In this document: piece by piece, positions 41,248 through 50,816 of the stretch
Layout of the letters: the number at the start of each line of letters is the position of its first letter
Position numbering within the stretch: position 1 is the stretch's first letter
Assembly: GCA_024103425.1 (NCBI GenBank)
Contig: JAGFIS010000008.1
Coordinates: forward strand, 1-64,000
From: Chitinophagaceae bacterium
Lineage (GTDB): Bacteria > Bacteroidota > Bacteroidia > Chitinophagales > Chitinophagaceae
Reading direction: 5' to 3'
Length of the DNA stretch: 64,000 nt
The notes under the pieces: model-generated
Told to the model about the DNA's origin: nothing
Databases searched by the model: none
Seen by the model: only the letters and a program-made list of their open reading frames with translations
Position numbers and translations under genes: made by a program

Positions 41248-41982
41248 TTAAATCAGATAGAAAACGAGGAAAACGAATACCCATACCAGATCTACAAAGT
41301 GCCAGTACAGACCAATCTTTTCTACCATTTCATAATGCCCTCTATTTTGAAACACGTTATTGCTTGTGTTTATCAACGTAATAATCAGAAGCAGTACCCC
41401 TACCGATACGTGGAAGCCGTGGAAACCTGTGATACCGAAGAAGTAACCACCAAATGCTACAGGCCCGGGAGTTCCAACCAATCCACCTTCATACATCACA
41501 CGCGGCCCCCAGGGGTTATGAGATGTGGTAGTGTTCCAGTACTCGAGATGTCCGTCAACCAAAACAGGATGAGTTGAAGTGAGGAGGTGAGTCCACTCAA
41601 TAGCCTGACAGCTTAAAAATGCAAGACCGCCGAGGATCGTGAAGAACAACCATTTTTGCACTCCCTTTTTATTCATCTTCTTTCCTTCGTGTACGGCGAG
41701 TACCATCGTCACCGAACTGAAGATGAGGATGAAGGTCATAAGGCTCACAAATGCCAGAGGTGCATTTCCTTCAATCCCCGGAAAGGAGCTGAATACATGG
41801 TTGTGATCTACCCAGTAATTTGAGCTAAAGCGAATCATTCCGTAAGAAATAAGAAATGCCCCGAATGTGAACGAATCGCTCAGCAAAAAGTACCACATCA
41901 TCAGCTTACCATAACTTACGTTGAAAGGACTCCGGCCACCGGACCATATCCCTTTTTTGGTTTGAACTACTGCTGTTTCCAT
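41248..41982 (-). CDS. coxC: Cytochrome c oxidase subunit III
   Basis: A 244-aa heme-copper oxidase subunit III with five to six helices. The family pattern HGFHVSVGVLLLIITLI and LYWHFVDLVWVFVFLVFYLI is near the C-terminus, and FLSCQAIEWTHLL in the middle. Subunit III stabilises subunit I and the proton path but holds no redox centre. It is the second of two subunit-III-like genes in tandem, separated by 60 bp. Confidence 0.92.
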   Translation of the reverse strand: METAVVQTKKGIWSGGRSPFNVSYGKLMMWYFLLSDSFTFGAFLISYGMIRFSSNYWVDHNHVFSSFPGIEGNAPLAFVSLMTFILIFSSVTMVLAVHEGKKMNKKGVQKWLFFTILGGLAFLSCQAIEWTHLLTSTHPVLVDGHLEYWNTTTSHNPWGPRVMYEGGLVGTPGPVAFGGYFFGITGFHGFHVSVGVLLLIITLINTSNNVFQNRGHYEMVEKIGLYWHFVDLVWVFVFLVFYLI

Positions 41983-42042
41983 TTACTATTAGTTAAGATT
42001 TTCGTTATTAAATTTTAATATTCTTCCGGTTAATTTCTTTTC

Positions 42043-42606
42043 TTATCCTTCAATAATCATGAACACCAACAAATAAATCCACAATATATCTACAAAGTGC
42101 CAGTAAGTTGACATCAGGTTAATGCCCAAAGGACTGTAAACGATGTTCTTCCTGCTGAAGGATTTAAAGGACATCAAGAGCAATCCCGCAACTCCTCCGA
42201 GCACGTGCAGTGCGTGCAATCCCACAATTACATACAGGAAAGAGAAAGATGCATTTCTCGAAACGGTGATTCCACTATTCCATAACTCCACAAATCCAAT
42301 GGTTTGCATCACTACAAATAAAACACCTAACACTGCTGTTGCACCCAGCCATACTGCGTATCTGGATATCAGCCTGCGGATAAACGATCTCTTTGCCATC
42401 GCAATAGTCAGACTGCTCACCAGTATAACACCTGTAGAATAATAAAATATCTGTGGAATCTCAAGAGTTATCCAGTTCGCCTGACTCCTCTTCACTATGA
42501 ACGCACTGCTCAGGCCCACAAACATCATAAGGATACTCGTGATGGCCATCCACATCATATACTTCTGAGGGTGTATTTTCTTTTCCTGATTCATTGCTAA
42601 TTCCAT
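42043..42606 (-). CDS. Cytochrome c oxidase subunit III-like protein (short)
   Basis: A 187-aa subunit III-family protein with five helices. It has IVGLHALHVLGGVAGLLLM and STYWHFVDILWIYLLVFMIIEG, the same closing motif as the longer subunit III downstream. It lacks the first helices of the longer protein. Tandem short and long subunit III genes are common in Bacteroidota oxidase operons. Both may be present in one complex, as split halves or paralogous subunits. Confidence 0.88.
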   Translation of the reverse strand: MELAMNQEKKIHPQKYMMWMAITSILMMFVGLSSAFIVKRSQANWITLEIPQIFYYSTGVILVSSLTIAMAKRSFIRRLISRYAVWLGATAVLGVLFVVMQTIGFVELWNSGITVSRNASFSFLYVIVGLHALHVLGGVAGLLLMSFKSFSRKNIVYSPLGINLMSTYWHFVDILWIYLLVFMIIEG

Positions 42607-42631
42607 AGTTAATAATCCTTTTCCTTTCTTT

Positions 42632-43576
42632 TTAAATCTTATCCAGCAGCATCGATAAGAACACTACCATCAAATACAGATAGGCACTGAACATTACCCA
42701 TCTCGCTGCATTCGCATTCATTTTTATAAATAGCCTTATGCTAACCAAAACCATCCACAGGTTGCAGGCCAGCAGAATCCAAAATGACAAGACTCCGCTG
42801 ATCTGAAAATAAAAAGGCAGCATTCCTACCGGAACCATCAACAGGCTGTAAACAATTGTCTGAACAGCCGAAAACTTATCAGGCCCCTTATTGCCCGGCA
42901 ATAATTTAAATCCTGCTTTTGCATAATCTTTATGTGCCAGCCAGGCAATTGCCCAAAAATGGGGAAACTGCCACAAGAACTGAATACCAAATAACACATA
43001 TCCACCCGCGTTAGTTACCATTGCTCCTTCGGCACTGCCCGGAATGGTGGCAAAGGGATTCAGCGTTCCGGTTCCGGCTACCCATCCTATCAGGCAAGGC
43101 AGAGCACCCGGAAGCGCGCCCACCAATACTGCAATAGAGTTCACTCTTTTAAGTGGAGTATAAATGTAGGCGTACAGGAAGAGGCTGAACAAGCTCAACC
43201 CTGCAGCCACCCAATTAAAATAAAATCCGACAATCAGGATACCGATAATTGCAAGTGTATATGCGAAGATGATACCCTCGCGCTGCGTCATCCGGCCTGA
43301 TGCAACCGGCCTTTTAGCTGTACGGCGCATCACGGCATCTGTATCCTTCTCTACCGACTGATTGATCGCATTGGCAGCACCCGTGATGCACATCCCTGCA
43401 AAAAAGAGCAATAAGATAGAGCCCAGATCGTACGTAACGGTAGGTACCAGCAGGTAAGAGATCACACAAGTATACACCACAAGAAAACTCAGGGTAAACT
43501 TCGTGAGCATAAAATAATCTCTTATTTTACTGGCTACAGTGAGCGTTACAGGCATATCAATTGTCGCATTTCGCAT
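42632..43576 (-). CDS. ctaB: Protoheme IX farnesyltransferase (heme o synthase)
   Basis: A 314-aa UbiA-superfamily prenyltransferase with about nine helices that attaches a farnesyl chain to heme b to make heme o for the oxidase. The two Asp-rich motifs are NAINQSVEKDTDAVMRRTAKRP (about 85-106) and the second loop AWLAHKDYAKAGFKLLP (about 215-231). The downstream hydroxylase CtaA, needed for heme a, is not in the window. It lies between subunit I and the subunit III genes. Confidence 0.94.
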   Translation of the reverse strand: MRNATIDMPVTLTVASKIRDYFMLTKFTLSFLVVYTCVISYLLVPTVTYDLGSILLLFFAGMCITGAANAINQSVEKDTDAVMRRTAKRPVASGRMTQREGIIFAYTLAIIGILIVGFYFNWVAAGLSLFSLFLYAYIYTPLKRVNSIAVLVGALPGALPCLIGWVAGTGTLNPFATIPGSAEGAMVTNAGGYVLFGIQFLWQFPHFWAIAWLAHKDYAKAGFKLLPGNKGPDKFSAVQTIVYSLLMVPVGMLPFYFQISGVLSFWILLACNLWMVLVSIRLFIKMNANAARWVMFSAYLYLMVVFLSMLLDKI

Positions 43577-43666
43577 TTGTAGTCTCTAATTGAAAAGCCC
43601 TTTTTTCTCAGAGCTTTTGGGTCTCTTTTTTCAATCCTTTATAATAAGGCGCCCGATCTTATTGGA

Positions 43667-45484
43667 TTAATGTTCGCCCTCGTCAGCACCAATCGGTTCT
43701 GTCTGAGGTATAAAGTCTCTATCACCTTTACTGTAATCGTATGGCCAGCGGTGTACTTCAGGAATCTCTCCGGGCCAGTTACCGTGTCCCGGCAATGCGG
43801 GAGTTGACCATTCCAAAGTGGTTGATTTCCACGGATTCTTGTTCTCTTCGGTTACTTTCCTTCCTTTATAGATAGAATAGAAGAAATTGAAGATGAACAG
43901 GAACTGCGCAATAAATGCAACGATAGCAGCGATACTGATGAAGGTATTCAGACCTTCAAACATCTTAAATGATTCCCAGTTACTGTAATCGAAGTAACGG
44001 CGTGGCATACCTGCAATTCCCTGATAGTGCATCGGCCAGAAGATCAGATAAGCACAGATTATGGTTATCCAGAAGTGGATATACCCTAATGTCTTATTCA
44101 TAAATCTTCCGAACATCTTCGGGAACCAATGGTAAATACCCGAGAACATACCAAACATCGACGCTACACCCATCACAAGGTGGAAGTGAGCAATGTTAAA
44201 GTAGGTATCATGTATATGTATGTCTATCGTAGCGTTACCGAGCCATATCCCCGTCAGACCTCCTGATATGAATAAACTCACAAAGCCTATCGAGAACAGC
44301 ATCGCAGGAGTAAATATGATGTTCCCTCGCCACATGGTCGTCAGCCAGTTAAACACCTTAATGGCAGACGGTACAGCGATTAACAAAGTAAACAGTGTAA
44401 ATACCGATCCTAAGAACGGATTCATTCCTGATACAAACATGTGGTGAGCCCATACAATCATCGACAACGTGGTGATTGCAAAGAAAGAACCCACCATAGC
44501 CATATAACCGAAAATTGGCTTTCTTGAATTTGTAGATACGACCTCTGATGTAATACCCATCGCAGGCAATGCAACGATGTACACCTCTGGGTGACCGAGG
44601 AACCAGAACAAGTGCTGGAACAACACAGGGCTACCACCCTCGTTCGGCAATATTTTACCATTGATAACAATATCGCTCAGGAAGAAGCTGGTACCTAAAT
44701 GGCGATCAAACATCAACAATACAACTGCTGACAGCAACACCGGGAAAGTGAGAATTCCCAAAATAGCTGTAAACATGAATGACCAGATTGTGAGCGGTAG
44801 TCTGGTCATAAACATACCTTTCGTTCTCATATTGATAATGGTCGCCACATAGTTCAATCCTCCCAGTAACTGTGACACAATAAATAAGAAGATACTTATC
44901 AACCACAGATCCATGCCCGCTTTCGCCCCTTCGGCCGCTTCACCTAACGCACTCAATGGTGGATAGAATGTCCAGCCCACACTTGAACCTCCTGTTGAAA
45001 CGAAAAGACTTGAGAACATTACTATTGATGCTGCAAAGAAGAACCAGTAAGAAAGCATGTTCACAAATGGTGCAGCCATATCGCGTGCGCCGATCTGCAG
45101 CGGAATCAAAAAGTTAGAGAACGTTCCGCTCAACCCGGCTGTTAAGACGAAGAATACCAGAATGGTGCCATGCATGGTCACCAGGGTGTAATACAAGTCC
45201 TGGCTGATTCTTCCTCCTTCAGCCCATTTACCGAAAATAGTCTCGAGCCACGGGAATGTCTGATCAGGAAAACCTAACTGCATCCTGAACACTACAGAGA
45301 AGAATCCACCGATAACAGCCCAGATAATCCCGGTGACCAGAAACTGGCGCGAGATCATCTTGTGGTCTGTACTGAATATATACTTAGTAATGAATGACTG
45401 CTTGTGGTGATGATCCGCATGGACAGCGATAGCAGCACCCTGCGTTACTTGTGAATGTTGTTGAAGAGCTTCTTCATTAGTCAT
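43667..45484 (-). CDS. coxA: Cytochrome c oxidase subunit I
   Basis: A 605-aa heme-copper oxidase catalytic subunit with 12 membrane helices. Heme and CuB ligands are in place: YYTLVTMHGTILVFFVL (low-spin heme His), WFLGHPEVYIVALPAMG with the cross-linked His-Tyr pair, VWAHHMFVSG (CuB His pair), and HDTYFNIAHFHLVMG (heme a3 and heme a His). The conserved YFDYSNWESF and hydrophilic ends fit family A. It couples oxygen reduction to proton pumping. It is preceded by subunit II and followed by ctaB. Confidence 0.97.
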   Translation of the reverse strand: MTNEEALQQHSQVTQGAAIAVHADHHHKQSFITKYIFSTDHKMISRQFLVTGIIWAVIGGFFSVVFRMQLGFPDQTFPWLETIFGKWAEGGRISQDLYYTLVTMHGTILVFFVLTAGLSGTFSNFLIPLQIGARDMAAPFVNMLSYWFFFAASIVMFSSLFVSTGGSSVGWTFYPPLSALGEAAEGAKAGMDLWLISIFLFIVSQLLGGLNYVATIINMRTKGMFMTRLPLTIWSFMFTAILGILTFPVLLSAVVLLMFDRHLGTSFFLSDIVINGKILPNEGGSPVLFQHLFWFLGHPEVYIVALPAMGITSEVVSTNSRKPIFGYMAMVGSFFAITTLSMIVWAHHMFVSGMNPFLGSVFTLFTLLIAVPSAIKVFNWLTTMWRGNIIFTPAMLFSIGFVSLFISGGLTGIWLGNATIDIHIHDTYFNIAHFHLVMGVASMFGMFSGIYHWFPKMFGRFMNKTLGYIHFWITIICAYLIFWPMHYQGIAGMPRRYFDYSNWESFKMFEGLNTFISIAAIVAFIAQFLFIFNFFYSIYKGRKVTEENKNPWKSTTLEWSTPALPGHGNWPGEIPEVHRWPYDYSKGDRDFIPQTEPIGADEGEH

Positions 45485-45513
45485 ATCAATATGGTTTTAT
45501 AGCTTTTTTACTT

Positions 45514-46572
45514 TTATTTTTCTAATGCAAGTTCGTTGGTAACTTCTGCCTCAACCGGTGGCTCAGCTTCATTCATTGCCGAAAGGGCTGCTTCCTGGGC
45601 CTTCTTAAAGGCAGGCTTCTGGTTTCTGAACCATGCTTTATACTCCAGTTCTGATACCACCTTCACAATCCCCTTCATACTGAAGTGGCCTTTACCACAT
45701 AACTGGTCGCATACTATCTCATATTCAAAATCAGGATTTCCTGTCTTTTCTTTCATCTCCTTGGTGGTATAAATCGGAGTAAAGAACATAGTTGTCGGCA
45801 TACCCGGAACAGCATCCATCTTCATCCTGAAAGCAGGTAACCCAACGTCGTGAATTACATCCTGAGAGTGAATCACCAATTTTACCGGCTTATTCACGAT
45901 TACATACATTGTGGTTGGTACGTGCACATCGTCCCTGCTGGCGGCGTCTTTCCAATCGATACCCAGAGGGTTACCCATCGCAGCATCAGTCAGCTTAAAG
46001 TTCTTTCTTCCGAGCACACCGTCCTTACCGGGGTAGCGCATTTCCCACGCAAACTGGTGTCCGGTAATTTCGATCAGCTGTGCATCTTTTGGAGCATCGC
46101 CGGTGAACTTGAACCAGTACTTCAAACCGATGATAATCAGAATAGTCAGTGTGATAGCCGGAACTGATGTCCAAATAAACTCTAGTGTATTGTTATGTGC
46201 ATAATACAATGCCTTTCTCTTATCGCTGTACTGATATTTATAGGCAAATCCGAAAAGTAGAATCTGCGTAACAAAGAATACGCTACCGGTAATATAGATT
46301 GCCGTCCACATCAGTTTATCGATCACCAGTCCTTCCTTCGAAGCTGCTCCCCAGGAAAACAAATTTCCCGGATAATACAGTTTGTTGCAGTACCAGACCC
46401 CGACCAATCCTAAAATCAGAAAAGCAATCATCAAAAATCCGTTGATCTTGTTGCTTTGCTTCATTGCCTTTTCCTCTCCCTTCAAAATACTTACGTATTC
46501 GCTCGCTTTAGATATCTGAAAGATTACGAGAAAAATGAGCAGTACAATGACAATTAGAAAAAATGTTTCCAT
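45514..46572 (-). CDS. coxB: Cytochrome c oxidase subunit II
   Basis: A 352-aa subunit II. Three N-terminal hydrophobic helices come before the periplasmic cupredoxin domain: METFFLIVIVLLIFLVIFQI, FLMIAFLILGLVGVWYC and the segment at VFFVTQILLFGFAYK/IPAITLTILIIIGL. The CuA ligands are visible in VIHSQDVIHDVGLPAF and CDQLCGKGHFSMKG (C-x3-C-x3-H-x2-M). There is no fused cytochrome c domain, so electrons must come from ActE/ActA or a separate cytochrome. It follows actF by 229 bp with no obvious terminator between. Confidence 0.95.
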   Translation of the reverse strand: METFFLIVIVLLIFLVIFQISKASEYVSILKGEEKAMKQSNKINGFLMIAFLILGLVGVWYCNKLYYPGNLFSWGAASKEGLVIDKLMWTAIYITGSVFFVTQILLFGFAYKYQYSDKRKALYYAHNNTLEFIWTSVPAITLTILIIIGLKYWFKFTGDAPKDAQLIEITGHQFAWEMRYPGKDGVLGRKNFKLTDAAMGNPLGIDWKDAASRDDVHVPTTMYVIVNKPVKLVIHSQDVIHDVGLPAFRMKMDAVPGMPTTMFFTPIYTTKEMKEKTGNPDFEYEIVCDQLCGKGHFSMKGIVKVVSELEYKAWFRNQKPAFKKAQEAALSAMNEAEPPVEAEVTNELALEK

Positions 46573-46801
46573 AAATGAAAAATTAATCTGCTATTCGAGT
46601 TACAGAATATTGAGGTTTTGTTTCAATTATATTTAATTACCCGGCCTGAATCCGTCATGTACATCGAAAGATATCCCAACGTCATCAGACCTTTTGCAAG
46701 CCGGGAATTTACCGGCTCGTTTCATTTGTTTCATTTTCAGAGGACCGTTATAGGCATGAAAGCCTTCATTCCTCTCTGTATCCGGCGGTTTTTACCCGGG
46801 T

Positions 46802-48037
46802 TTATACGTGGTGAATAATACTCTCCTTCAGGAAAGGATCATTCAATGCCGTCATTGGTGTCTTAACTGCAAAACGGTTGACACCCCACATAATCACACC
46901 GACAAATCCGAGGGCGATACCAAATTCAAACCAGCTCAGGTGCGGGTTGTTATAAACAGTACCCGGCATTACCATCTGGTAGAAGTCTATCCAGTGCCCA
47001 AATATAATTACAATCGATACAAAGGTAACGAGTGCATAGTTTCTTTTGCTTGCTGCCTTCATGAAAAGCAGGAATGGCAGAATAAAATTCACTATCAGAT
47101 TCAGATAGAAAAGTCCTTTATAAGGTCCTTGCAATCTGGATTTAAAGTAAACTGTTTCTTCGGGAATATTACCGTACCAGATCAGCATAAACTGGTCAAA
47201 CCACAGATATGTCCAGAAGATTGAGAACGCAAACATAAATTTCCCTAAATCCTGCAGGTGCTCTTTGTTAACATACTCGAGTTGTCCCTGATTTTTAAAG
47301 TAAATCACAAACAACGTCAGCATAGCAATACCGGCAACAAATGTGCTTGCAAAAGTGTACCAGCTGTACATTGTACTATACCAGTGTGGGTCAATACTCA
47401 TCAGCCATAACCATGGCAGAATAGAGGCAACCGACAACAAGTAAATAACAATATAGTAGGCAGAGAACTTCAGGTTCTGTGCATTAAATTTCTTGGAAGT
47501 CTCAAAATCCATAGCCCCCATCTCATCAGACTCCCTGCTCAGCTTGTTGATCTTTCTACCCAGATAAGACCACAGGAACAATACGACAAAAGTGAATCCC
47601 AGGAATACTCCTGCATTTAAAAATCCTTTTTTATGGTTCAGAAGTTCATCGTGAGCTACGGCTTCACCATCAAGCCAGTGATAAATATCATATCTGCCGC
47701 CAACGACAACACACAGCAGGATGATAAAGGTAATGATAGCCATTACAGGAATCACAGAAGTAATTGCTTCATTTACCCTTCTGAAGGCTGCATTCCATCC
47801 CCCCTGTGCCAATGTTGAAATAACAATAAAAAATAAAGCCACATTCACCAGTAGCATCCAATAGGTGCTGTTCTGTACCAATACTGCCCAGAAACGGGTA
47901 CTGTTCACATTATCACCATGTGCTCCGGCAAACGGATTCAGGAATACAAAGCCGAGTATCAGTGTAAGGATACCGATACCAATAAAGGCCATGTAAGACT
48001 TTTTATAAGCAGCTGGTGTCACATATCTGTTGTCCAT
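46802..48037 (-). CDS. actF: Alternative complex III subunit ActF
   Basis: A 411-aa membrane protein of about ten helices, the second NrfD-like quinone-side subunit of alternative complex III (quinol:cytochrome c oxidoreductase). Typical pieces are FLGFTFVVLFLWSYLGRKIN, SVASILPWLWLMSIDPHWYSTMYSWYTFAS and FWTYLWFDQFMLIWYGNIPEE. It is homologous in plan to ActC and sits beside it in the complex. It is the last act gene before the oxidase subunits. Confidence 0.9.
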   Translation of the reverse strand: MDNRYVTPAAYKKSYMAFIGIGILTLILGFVFLNPFAGAHGDNVNSTRFWAVLVQNSTYWMLLVNVALFFIVISTLAQGGWNAAFRRVNEAITSVIPVMAIITFIILLCVVVGGRYDIYHWLDGEAVAHDELLNHKKGFLNAGVFLGFTFVVLFLWSYLGRKINKLSRESDEMGAMDFETSKKFNAQNLKFSAYYIVIYLLSVASILPWLWLMSIDPHWYSTMYSWYTFASTFVAGIAMLTLFVIYFKNQGQLEYVNKEHLQDLGKFMFAFSIFWTYLWFDQFMLIWYGNIPEETVYFKSRLQGPYKGLFYLNLIVNFILPFLLFMKAASKRNYALVTFVSIVIIFGHWIDFYQMVMPGTVYNNPHLSWFEFGIALGFVGVIMWGVNRFAVKTPMTALNDPFLKESIIHHV

Positions 48038-48062
48038 CCGGTTCGTTTTTTATTGTCTTTTA

Positions 48063-48668
48063 TTAATTGTTATCAGTTGTTGGAGCGGTCTGACTTGCGT
48101 CTCCCAGTTGTGTTCTCTTTACATACTCTACTACCATCCATCTCTCTTCTCTTGTGAGCTGAGAAGCATAGCTGCCCATGTTACCTTTTCCATAAGTAAT
48201 GGAGTGGAACATGGTTCCTTCCGGCATATCCACATATACCTTGGTGGTCAGGTTGGCTACTGCCGGAACCTTACCTCCTGTTGACAACGGCCCCTGAGCA
48301 TCCATCTTGGCTCCATGGCAAATACCACAGTAAACATGGTACAGCCTTTCTGCCTCTTTCATCTGGTCGTCTGACAGTGGCAGAGGAAGCGGATTCTTAA
48401 CGGATGCACTCTGTGCATAACCCTCTTCAGTATTCGGAATATTGTAGGGATATAGATCGCCGCGGCGGATTGTCCCCTCTACGGGCTCCGGAATATAATT
48501 AATACCTTCTTTATTCAGGTTATTAGCCGCATAGGCTTCGTAAGCACGGCTGTACTGCATATCAGGCATATAGGTTCTACCGGGTGAACGCTTGTTACTG
48601 CAACTCTGTAGAACTGCAAAGCCTCCCGCAGCAACTAGAATAAAAAACAAGATTCTATTTTTTTTCAT
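48063..48668 (-). CDS. actE: Alternative complex III cytochrome c subunit ActE
   Basis: A 201-aa lipoprotein monoheme cytochrome c. The lipobox is VLQSC (lipid Cys near residue 23). The heme site CGICH lies near residue 118 in VYCGICHGAKMDAQGPLS, and the distal Met is probably in MPEGTMFHSITYGKGNMGSY. It would accept electrons from the ActA/ActB hemes and clusters and pass them to the oxidase CuA site. The conserved N-terminal DMQYSRAYEAY matches ActE proteins. Confidence 0.92.
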   Translation of the reverse strand: MKKNRILFFILVAAGGFAVLQSCSNKRSPGRTYMPDMQYSRAYEAYAANNLNKEGINYIPEPVEGTIRRGDLYPYNIPNTEEGYAQSASVKNPLPLPLSDDQMKEAERLYHVYCGICHGAKMDAQGPLSTGGKVPAVANLTTKVYVDMPEGTMFHSITYGKGNMGSYASQLTREERWMVVEYVKRTQLGDASQTAPTTDNN

Positions 48669-48699
48669 ACCTCTTCTTCAGGTTAGAATTAATTAATTA

Positions 48700-49284
48700 T
48701 TACGCTACAACTTCTTTTTCTCTGTATAATTTTTGGTCTCTGTCGTATCTGCCAAACCACCACCCTTCTTCCGCCACCTGAGTATTGATATCAATGGCTC
48801 CGTTATCGGCAAGGAACTTCTTCATTTCTTCTTCGTTTGATCCTGCTGTCATCTCCAAAACCATGATGAAAGCATCATCGGTAGCTCTCGGGCTGAAGTG
48901 GTGCTTCTTCACTCCCGGCATCAATTGATTCAGGTAACAATAAGTCAGAACCATTCCCACACCCGAAAGCAATACTGTCAACTCAAAAGTAATGGGGATA
49001 TATGCAGGCAGCGGAAAGTGGGGTTTACCACCGAAGTTCAACGGCCAGTCAACTGCAAAAATCCATCCCATACCACCGATGGCTATCATTGTTCCCATCA
49101 AACCGTAGATAAAACCGGCGGTGTGCAGGCTGGTCTCCCTTAATCCCATGGCTTTGTCAAGTCCGTGAACCGGATAGGGTGTGTACACATCGTGCAGTTT
49201 ATAGCCTGCTTTACGAACCTGTTTTACTGCAGGGAACAACACTTTTTCATCCTCAAAAGTTCCAACTACAAATGACTTAATCAT
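48700..49284 (-). CDS. actD: Alternative complex III subunit ActD (DUF3341)
   Basis: A 194-aa protein with a cytoplasmic N-terminal domain (VVGTFEDEKVLFPAVKQVRKAGYKLHDVYTPYPVHGLDKAMG, the DUF3341 signature) and two membrane helices (about 60-82 and 98-122). The C-terminal domain is soluble. ActD has no cofactor and has a structural role in the complex. Confidence 0.92.
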   Translation of the reverse strand: MIKSFVVGTFEDEKVLFPAVKQVRKAGYKLHDVYTPYPVHGLDKAMGLRETSLHTAGFIYGLMGTMIAIGGMGWIFAVDWPLNFGGKPHFPLPAYIPITFELTVLLSGVGMVLTYCYLNQLMPGVKKHHFSPRATDDAFIMVLEMTAGSNEEEMKKFLADNGAIDINTQVAEEGWWFGRYDRDQKLYREKEVVA

Positions 49285-49308
49285 ATTTAGACTCTTTTTC
49301 TTTATTGA

Positions 49309-50763
49309 TTAATGAAAGTCTTTTTCTACTTCTTCTTCTACAAATGTTCTGGCATCCATTCTCTCCATAGATTCCATTTCATTCTTGTAGCTTTCACCAC
49401 TCGTCTTCAACACGTGCTTGATCTCTGCCACTGCAATTACAGGGAAGAACTTCGCAAACAGGAAGTAAAGCACGAAGAAGAATCCGAATGTTCCGAGATA
49501 AAATCCGATCTCCCATGTTGAAGGGCTGTAGTAAACAGACCAGGAAGAGGGCAGATAGTCTCGGAAGATGGAGGTAACGATAATCACGAATCTTTCAAAC
49601 CACATTCCTACGTTGATCAGGATAGACATGAAGAAAGTGAATGTTACGTTCCTTCTGAGTTTCCTGTTCCAGAACAACTGCGGAGAAACCACGTTACAGA
49701 ACATCATACCAAAGTAGGCCCATCCGTAAGGGCTGAAGATATTCACCCTTGATTGTCTGAATGCGTACCACTCATACGGATTGCCAGAATACCATGCTAC
49801 GAATAACTCTGTCAGATAGGCACATCCTACAATGCTACCGGTAACCACGATTACCTTGTTCATTGCCTCAATGTGTCCTATTGTAATATAATCCTGAAGG
49901 TTTAAGATTTTTCTGGTAATAATCAATAGTGTCTGCACCATCGCAAACCCGGAAAAGATAGCACCTGCAACGAAATAAGGAGGGAAGATCGTTGTATGCC
50001 ACCCCGGAATCACTGAAGTAGCGAAGTCAAAGGATACTATCGTATGTACTGAAAGTACCAGTGGTGTAGCCAAACCGGCCAAAACCAGCGCAAGGCTCTC
50101 CTGACGTTGCCAGTGCTTGGTGCTTCCTGTCCATCCGAAGGATGCCAAACCGTAAAACATTTTGCGGAACTTGGTTTTAGCTCTGTCTCTTACTGTTGCC
50201 AGGTCAGGCAACAAACCTGTGTACCAGAACAACAGCGAAATGGTAAAGTAAGTTGACACCGCAAACACGTCCCACAAAAGAGCTGAGTTGAAGTTTGTCC
50301 ACAGCGGGCCCCTTGTGTTCGGGTAAGGGAAAACGAAGAAAGCCAGCCACACACGTCCCATGTGGAATACGGGGAACATGGCAGCCTGAATTACCGCGAA
50401 GATGGTCATAGCCTCAGCAGCACGGTTCACACCTGTACGCCAGCCTTGTCTGAAAAGCAAAAGGATGGCAGAGATGAGTGTTCCGGCGTGGCCGATACCG
50501 ATCCACCAAACGAAGTTGGTAATATCCCAACCCCAACCTACTGTCTTTGTGATGTTCCACTGACCGATACCGTAAGCGGTCTCACGATAAACCGAATAAA
50601 CACCAAAACAAAGTAATCCGAATGCAATTATAAAGCCCACCCACCATGCTCTGGTTGGTTTTCCCTCGATAGGCTTAATAATATCTTCGGTAACCTGGTG
50701 ATAGGTTTTGGCGCCATCAACTAGCGGCTCCCGCAGTTCTGATTCATACTTTAATAATGACAT
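49309..50763 (-). CDS. actC: Alternative complex III subunit ActC (NrfD family)
   Basis: A 484-aa polysulfide-reductase NrfD-like membrane subunit with eight to ten helices. It has GWGWDITNFVWWIGIGHAGTLISAILLLFRQGWRTGVNRAAEAM and SVHTIVSFDFATSVIPGWHTTIFPPYFVAGAIFSG, the conserved quinol-site regions of this family. It is the main quinol-oxidising membrane subunit, receiving menaquinol and passing electrons to the ActB iron-sulfur clusters. The C-terminal tail is acidic. Confidence 0.93.
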   Translation of the reverse strand: MSLLKYESELREPLVDGAKTYHQVTEDIIKPIEGKPTRAWWVGFIIAFGLLCFGVYSVYRETAYGIGQWNITKTVGWGWDITNFVWWIGIGHAGTLISAILLLFRQGWRTGVNRAAEAMTIFAVIQAAMFPVFHMGRVWLAFFVFPYPNTRGPLWTNFNSALLWDVFAVSTYFTISLLFWYTGLLPDLATVRDRAKTKFRKMFYGLASFGWTGSTKHWQRQESLALVLAGLATPLVLSVHTIVSFDFATSVIPGWHTTIFPPYFVAGAIFSGFAMVQTLLIITRKILNLQDYITIGHIEAMNKVIVVTGSIVGCAYLTELFVAWYSGNPYEWYAFRQSRVNIFSPYGWAYFGMMFCNVVSPQLFWNRKLRRNVTFTFFMSILINVGMWFERFVIIVTSIFRDYLPSSWSVYYSPSTWEIGFYLGTFGFFFVLYFLFAKFFPVIAVAEIKHVLKTSGESYKNEMESMERMDARTFVEEEVEKDFH

Positions 50764-50816
50764 ACGTTTCTGGCTTTTTTAGCTACCGGCAAAATGAGGC
50801 CGTTATTCGTTTTTAA